From: Euryarchaeota archaeon UBA202
Lineage (GTDB): Archaea; Thermoplasmatota; E2; UBA202
Assembly: GCA_002502685.1 (NCBI GenBank)
Contig: DAQA01000016.1
Location: 1 to 8,914, forward strand
Direction of reading: 5' to 3'
DNA: 8,914 bases
The position numbers and the translations under genes are program-made. Under the pieces are notes generated by a model. That model made no database searches, had not been told where the DNA came from, and worked only from the letters and a program-made list of their open reading frames with translations. Shown here in pieces: positions 5,992 through 8,914 of this stretch. Every line of letters begins with the position of its first letter. The first letter of the stretch is position 1.

Positions 5992-7388
5992 TAGGTATGG
6001 GCCAGTCGCACCCAGGTGGTTGCCTTTTTTCCACACCGGAGGCATGTCCCCGTGCATTCCACTGGGGGTATGGGTGTCCCTAAGGTTTTCATATCCAGTT
6101 CTTCTTCCATCTCCAATCCACAGGTTTCATTTCCACACCAGGGAACCTCAATGATGCCTTCTATTCCTTTCATAAGTGTTTCGGAGCGATGAATCATATC
6201 TTTTGTAAACGATTGTGCCTGTTTCATTAATGTTTCACTATAATCAGTCATTTCCCTTTCTATACCCTCTAGGATACTTTCTTCTTGCACTCCGATTTTC
6301 TTTCCATCTCTTCTCACAACGGTTACCATTTTCTTCTCAATATCCCGGGGGCCAATCTCAACCCGCAAGGGAACCCCTTTGAGTTCCCAGTCATAATATT
6401 TCATCCCGGGGGTAATATCCCTATCGTCAAGATGTACCCTCCATCCATTATCCTGTATTGTGTCATATACCTCATGACATTTTTTCTGTACCCTGTCTTC
6501 TTTTCCCTTAAAAATTATGGGGATAATAATTATCTGGATAGGGGCAATCATGGGGGGAAGACTAATCCCCTTATCATCACCATGGATACTAATGGTTGCA
6601 CCCAGCAACCGCTCAGACATACCATACGTGGTTTGGTGACAATAGCGATGTTTCCCCTCCTCATCCTCATAGGTTATCTCAAAAGGCCGGGAAAAATTTT
6701 CTTTATATTGATGAATTGAGCCCAATTGGATAACCCTTTTAGAAGGCAATATGACATCGATACCAATAGAATAAAAAGCACCTGCAAATTTATCCCACTC
6801 GGGTCTCTTATTCAATAGATAGGGAAGGCATAAATTTTTAAAGAAATCTTTTGCAATATCTAAATCCTCCTGGATTTGTCTTTCTGCATCCTCAAAATCC
6901 CGATGACAGGTATGCGATTCAAAAAAATGGATTTCTCGTACACGTAAAAAAGCCTTGGTCATCTTGGTTTCATACCGGAAGGTATTCACAATCTGAAAGG
7001 TTTTCAAGGGCAAATCCGCATGGGAACGAATCCACAGATGATACATAGAGTAAATCGCTGTTTCAGAGGTGGGGCGAAGCAGCAACCGTTCCTCTAACTC
7101 ATTGTCTCCGGCATGAGTCACCCAATACACCTGGGCATCAAAACCCTTTATATGATCAGCTTCCTTTTTGAACAATTTTTCAGGAATCAAAAGAGGGAAA
7201 CAAACCTCCTTATGACACGTCTTTTTCAACTCCTCCCTAATGAGTGCATCAATCAGTAATGATACTTCCCAACCATACGGTCTCCAAACATTCATCCCCT
7301 TGATCGGATATCGCTTGTCACATAGATCAGCACGCTCAACAATATCGTTATACCATGCATCAAAGTCCTTGCTTTTTTTTACCGTCAT
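5988..7388 (-). CDS. proS: Prolyl-tRNA synthetase, archaeal/eukaryal type
   Basis: A class II aminoacyl-tRNA synthetase that charges tRNA-Pro in the cytosol. From the ATG at 7388 it has 466 residues, normal for the archaeal type without the bacterial editing insertion. Key elements: RYPIKGMNVWRPYG (26-39), RPTSE (105-109, proline/ATP site), motif 2 NTFRYETK (135-142), motif 3 region HGDDKGISLPP (269-279), the anticodon-binding domain (about 285-375) and a C-terminal zinc domain with Cys at about 418, 423, 445, 449 and 452. It ends in Tyr, a hallmark of this type. A TTG two codons upstream (7394) is in frame. I chose the ATG because a TATA-like element lies 26 bases away and no Shine-Dalgarno supports the TTG. 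It converges on rnp2 with a four-base overlap of stop codons. Confidence 0.98.
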   Translation of the reverse strand: MTVKKSKDFDAWYNDIVERADLCDKRYPIKGMNVWRPYGWEVSLLIDALIREELKKTCHKEVCFPLLIPEKLFKKEADHIKGFDAQVYWVTHAGDNELEERLLLRPTSETAIYSMYHLWIRSHADLPLKTFQIVNTFRYETKMTKAFLRVREIHFFESHTCHRDFEDAERQIQEDLDIAKDFFKNLCLPYLLNKRPEWDKFAGAFYSIGIDVILPSKRVIQLGSIHQYKENFSRPFEITYEDEEGKHRYCHQTTYGMSERLLGATISIHGDDKGISLPPMIAPIQIIIIPIIFKGKEDRVQKKCHEVYDTIQDNGWRVHLDDRDITPGMKYYDWELKGVPLRVEIGPRDIEKKMVTVVRRDGKKIGVQEESILEGIEREMTDYSETLMKQAQSFTKDMIHRSETLMKGIEGIIEVPWCGNETCGLEMEEELDMKTLGTPIPPVECTGTCLRCGKKATTWVRLAHTY

Positions 7389-7410
7389 CTCCAAAGGAAT
7401 TGATAAATAT

Positions 7411-7420
7411 TAATTAAATG
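7411..7420 (-). promoter_or_regulatory. TATA-like element of proS
   Basis: The minus strand reads CATTTAATTA; its core TTTAATTA is centred 26-27 bases before the ATG at 7388, predicting a leaderless message. A neighbouring AATATTTAT (about 7410-7402) is closer to the start than usual. This spacing is part of the reason for the chosen start. Confidence 0.45.
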
Positions 7421-7873
7421 TAGCGGTAAAAAAATAAGGACAAAACTAAAAAAAAATTGTTAAGGCACCACCAATCTTGTATTCTAATAACAATAAAGCA
7501 GTACATGACGTGCTCGATATGATAAGATTAATTCTGTCTGCAATAACCTACTACTTTTTAAATGGTCATATACACTTGAGTCCAATCCAGCCCGGTTTGA
7601 TCCCTAACTTGTTTTTTTTGAAATAATTATTCTTTTTTTTTATTCATACTCCGCTTTTGTAGATCTTTATTATATATGCTGGAAGTGCCCCTGTTATATT
7701 TTATTACTAATCTTGTTTATTTTTTTGGTATCGTGATATTTTTTTTATATTACTAAAAAAAAATCCTCACCTCTGTATAACATGTCTGTTAATAATTTAT
7801 AAAAATCAGATATGATGATTATTTTTAATATTAGTAAAAAAAAATAATAGTGTAATGAATAGTTTTCTTATAA

Positions 7874-8116
7874 TTTATTGAGTATTGGCTTTTTTTTCTT
7901 GATAGAGAACATCTTGTTATGAGAACAGTTATTGTCCTAGTGGGGGGTATGACACTTGGTATTAAGACAAAAAATAATATAGATTACAGTATCCTGGGGG
8001 AAATGGAAATAATTGTCATACCGTCACAATCAGTAAAACCCTAGATACATCTTGATGTTGGTGGGGGGGGAGATATCTTAAATTTTCCTCCATGGAGTGT
8101 TGTGAAGACACTATAA
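7874..8116 (+). other. Open frame broken by one TAG, possible decayed gene
   Basis: One frame stays open from 7874 to the TAA at 8114-8116, except for a single TAG at 8042-8044. From the ATG at 7919 it gives 41 residues starting MRTVIVLVGGMTLGIK, then after the TAG 23 more including GGGGDILNFPPWSVV. No Shine-Dalgarno precedes the ATG and I recognise no family. It may be a gene remnant, or chance openness of a GC island that really encodes a structured RNA. TAG serves as an ordinary stop in sat, rnp2 and the flippase gene, so readthrough is not favoured. Confidence 0.2.
7940..8027 (+). other. Candidate structured RNA element with a 9-bp closing stem
   Basis: GGTATGACA (7946-7954) is the perfect reverse complement of TGTCATACC (8014-8022). 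GTG (7940-7942) and CAC (8025-8027) can extend the stem across a small internal loop. The enclosed 59 bases and the right flank hold G-tracts (G5 at 7996-8000, G8 at 8063-8070). The element sits in a GC island inside DNA of about 13-23% GC. No known RNA family was recognised, and no promoter or conservation could be shown. Confidence 0.3.
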
Positions 8117-8161
8117 ATAACAATTCACCCAAAAATAAAAACATTTAATTTAACACACATA

Positions 8162-8183
8162 TTGTAAAAATGTGTTTTTTACA
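8162..8183. repeat. AT-rich inverted repeat (hairpin)
   Basis: TGTAAAAA (8163-8170) and TTTTTACA (8176-8183) are complementary 8-bp arms around a five-base loop. A second copy of the right arm, TTTTTTACA, follows at 8199-8207. The sequence is simple enough to be chance, but it could act as a transcription terminator or protein site. Confidence 0.35.
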
Positions 8184-8287
8184 CGTATTTAATTTATGTT
8201 TTTTACAAAACAGTCATCAATATACAAAAAAAAAATTACACACTCAAAAAAACCACTAATATTTTTTTGTTAATAAAAAGAAGGTAA

Positions 8288-8293
8288 AGGAGG
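8288..8293 (+). promoter_or_regulatory. Strong Shine-Dalgarno site AGGAGG
   Basis: AGGAGG stands eight bases before the ATG at 8302. It is the best match to the 3' end of archaeal 16S rRNA in the window, better than that of any recognised gene here. That makes the 12-codon frame behind it hard to dismiss. Confidence 0.5.
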
Positions 8294-8301
8294 AGTATTT
8301 T

Positions 8302-8340
8302 ATGACAAAAAAACAGGGAAAAACACCAAAAAAACACTGA
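8302..8340 (+). CDS. Mini-ORF of 12 codons, Lys-rich
   Basis: Encodes MTKKQGKTPKKH and stops at TGA. Evidence for translation is the AGGAGG site at ideal spacing; an AT-rich TATA-like stretch around 8254-8266 could start a transcript just upstream of it. Five of twelve residues are Lys. It could be a leader peptide, part of a dual-function small RNA, or the start of a frameshifted gene: an A7 run near its end would allow slippage, but neither alternative frame continues more than about 20 codons. About 150 bases downstream lies a terminator-like palindrome. The function is unknown and translation is unproven. Confidence 0.3.
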   Translation: MTKKQGKTPKKH

Positions 8341-8425
8341 TTCACTCCTTATAATTGATTATAGAAAAATATAATAAAAATAGAATTTTTATCCCCCAAA
8401 AAAAGAATTACAGAAAAACACCAAA
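8319..8425. repeat. 12-base direct repeat AAAAACACCAAA
   Basis: Identical copies lie at 8319-8330 (inside the mini-ORF) and 8414-8425, both preceded by a CAG. The starts are 95 bases apart. This may be a partial local duplication or simple A-rich sequence; no further copy was noticed. Confidence 0.4.
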
Positions 8426-8488
8426 GCACACCAAAACCACGGATTTATCCAGGATATACAAGCAGTTATCGCGTCAAAACACGAATTC

Positions 8489-8529
8489 AAAAAATGCAAC
8501 TTACCCCGTACGGGGTAAGTTGATTTTTT
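8489..8529. terminator. Perfect 26-bp palindrome flanked by A6 and T6, bidirectional terminator-like
   Basis: The half-site CAACTTACCCCGT (8497-8509) is followed directly by its exact reverse complement (8510-8522). A6 stands at 8489-8494 and T6 at 8524-8529. As RNA it forms a long GC-rich hairpin followed by U6 on either strand, the classic shape of a bidirectional intrinsic terminator. It would end a plus-strand transcript from about 8285 and a minus-strand transcript from the gene ending at 8841. As DNA it could instead be a site for a dimeric protein. No other copy was seen in the window. Confidence 0.55.
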
Positions 8530-8568
8530 GGTTACAAAAGAGGCGTGTTTTAGTGACTTTTGGTTACA
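8526..8568. repeat. 11-base direct repeat TTTTGGTTACA
   Basis: Identical copies occur at 8526-8536 and 8558-8568, with starts 32 bases apart (about three helical turns). The first overlaps the T-tract right of the palindrome. They could be paired protein sites or a small duplication. Confidence 0.4.
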
Positions 8569-8840
8569 TTTCTTCACCAAATAGGCATCAATACATAAAA
8601 AAGATCACGTGTCCATCCACCTAGCCATATAACAACAATTACCTCCTGCCCATAAGATAATAAGTGTTTCATCTCTGTTAAAAGGCAAAAATAGGACGCA
8701 TATTTAAACAAGTCATAAAATATTTTTTTAGTAATAAAAAATTAATGTTTTTATCCTTGCTAAAATGAACTAAAATAATTACACAAAGTAGATGGATTTT
8801 AAAATTTTTTAGTTTATCTTTATTATAAAAATTAGATTGA

Positions 8841-8914
8841 TCAGGGTAATAATTCCTCTATCTCATCTGCAAGGGTAACATTATCCTTAAACCGTTTCAC
8901 CTTCTCCTCCATCT
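8841..8914 (-). CDS. 3' end of an unidentified gene entering from the right
   Basis: A minus-strand frame is open from the window edge to a TGA at 8843-8841. It gives 23 complete residues ending KVKRFKDNVTLADEIEELLP, charged and helix-like, as is common for a protein C-terminus. Its GC content and codon choice resemble the genes to the left rather than the gene-poor region. An ATG two bases inside the edge is probably internal. The protein family cannot be recognised from so short a tail. Confidence 0.55.
   Translation of the reverse strand, partial: MEEKVKRFKDNVTLADEIEELLP

Larger units (their letters stand above)
7421..8840. other. 1.4-kb gene-poor, AT-rich region with GC islands
   Basis: No convincing protein gene is visible on either strand. 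By hand count many 60-base lines are only 13-23% GC, with long T or A runs (T8 at 7612-7619, T9 at 7633-7641). Against this, 7501-7620 is about 37% GC, 7921-8100 about 39%, and 8401-8640 about 35-43%. In AT-rich archaea, GC islands in intergenic DNA often mark structured RNAs. The left 100 bases serve as the proS promoter region. The longest open frames near 8355-8624 (plus) and 8389-8580 (minus) start weakly and owe part of their openness to a palindrome they share. Individual structures are listed separately. Confidence 0.6.

Noticed and set aside
7565..7610. Segment with GGTTTGATCCC considered as a tRNA T-arm
   Set aside because: No matching acceptor, D-arm or anticodon stem can be paired on either strand.
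7812..7818. ATGATGA resembling a C box of an archaeal C/D guide RNA
   Set aside because: No CTGA D or D' box at the required spacing downstream, so no C/D RNA can be drawn.
8042..8044. In-frame TAG considered as a pyrrolysine codon
   Set aside because: sat, the flippase gene and rnp2 all end at TAG, so TAG is a normal stop here; no pyrrolysine genes or known Pyl-containing methyltransferase were seen.
8063..8097. G-tract plus dyad resembling an archaeal origin recognition box
   Set aside because: The G-tract lies on the wrong side of the dyad, the dyad core does not match the consensus, and no orc1/cdc6 gene is in the window.
8497..8522. Palindrome considered as an isolated CRISPR repeat
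   Set aside because: Only one copy, no regular spacers and no cas genes; a spacerless perfect palindrome is not a repeat-spacer unit.
8389..8580. 63-codon minus-strand frame over the same region
   Set aside because: Overlaps the palindrome, has no good start signal and no recognisable domain; Cys/Phe/Trp-rich output looks like chance translation.
8355..8624. 89-codon plus-strand frame in the gene-poor region
   Set aside because: It starts with TTG without a ribosome site, its product is low-complexity Lys/Asn/Thr sequence, and it runs through the palindrome. The opposite strand reads the same YPVRGKL there, which shows the openness comes from the palindrome.

Overview
The window comes from an archaeal chromosome. 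Three genes point there: an archaeal/eukaryal-type prolyl-tRNA synthetase with a C-terminal zinc domain and terminal Tyr, the RNase P protein Rnp2 (Pop5 family), and the wybutosine enzyme Taw3. Archaeal TATA-like elements also sit about 26 bases upstream of several start codons. The DNA is AT-rich, with intergenic regions often near 15-25% GC. The gene set looks euryarchaeal, but I cannot name a lineage from it.

Positions 1-3000 hold a minus-strand cluster in transcription order sat, DHH-family phosphoesterase, cysC. ATP sulfurylase and APS kinase together turn sulfate and ATP into PAPS, the universal sulfate donor. The phosphoesterase between them is a plausible hydrolase for the by-product PAP (3',5'-ADP). 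Positions 3167-4681 encode a polytopic flippase of the polysaccharide-exporter type, also on the minus strand. Next to a PAPS cluster it suggests, but does not prove, sulfation of an exported lipid-linked glycan. No sulfotransferase, sulfate transporter, PAPS reductase or APS reductase lies in the window.

Positions 4823-7388 are RNA and translation genes. taw3 (minus) diverges from a two-gene plus-strand unit made of an unrecognised 54-residue protein and rnp2. rnp2 converges with proS (minus), and their stop codons overlap by four bases.

Positions 7389-8840 are about 1.45 kb without a convincing protein gene. This stretch is extremely AT-rich but contains islands of 33-43% GC: 7501-7620, 7921-8100 and 8401-8640. 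They carry G-tracts, long-range inverted repeats, a 12-codon mini-ORF behind the best Shine-Dalgarno in the window, and a perfect 26-bp palindrome flanked by A6 and T6. The region is a good place to look for small RNAs. At the right edge the 3' end of another minus-strand gene enters the window.

Start-site signals are mixed. taw3 (GTG), the flippase (GTG) and proS (ATG) look leaderless, whereas the DHH gene, cysC and the 54-residue gene have Shine-Dalgarno-like sequences.
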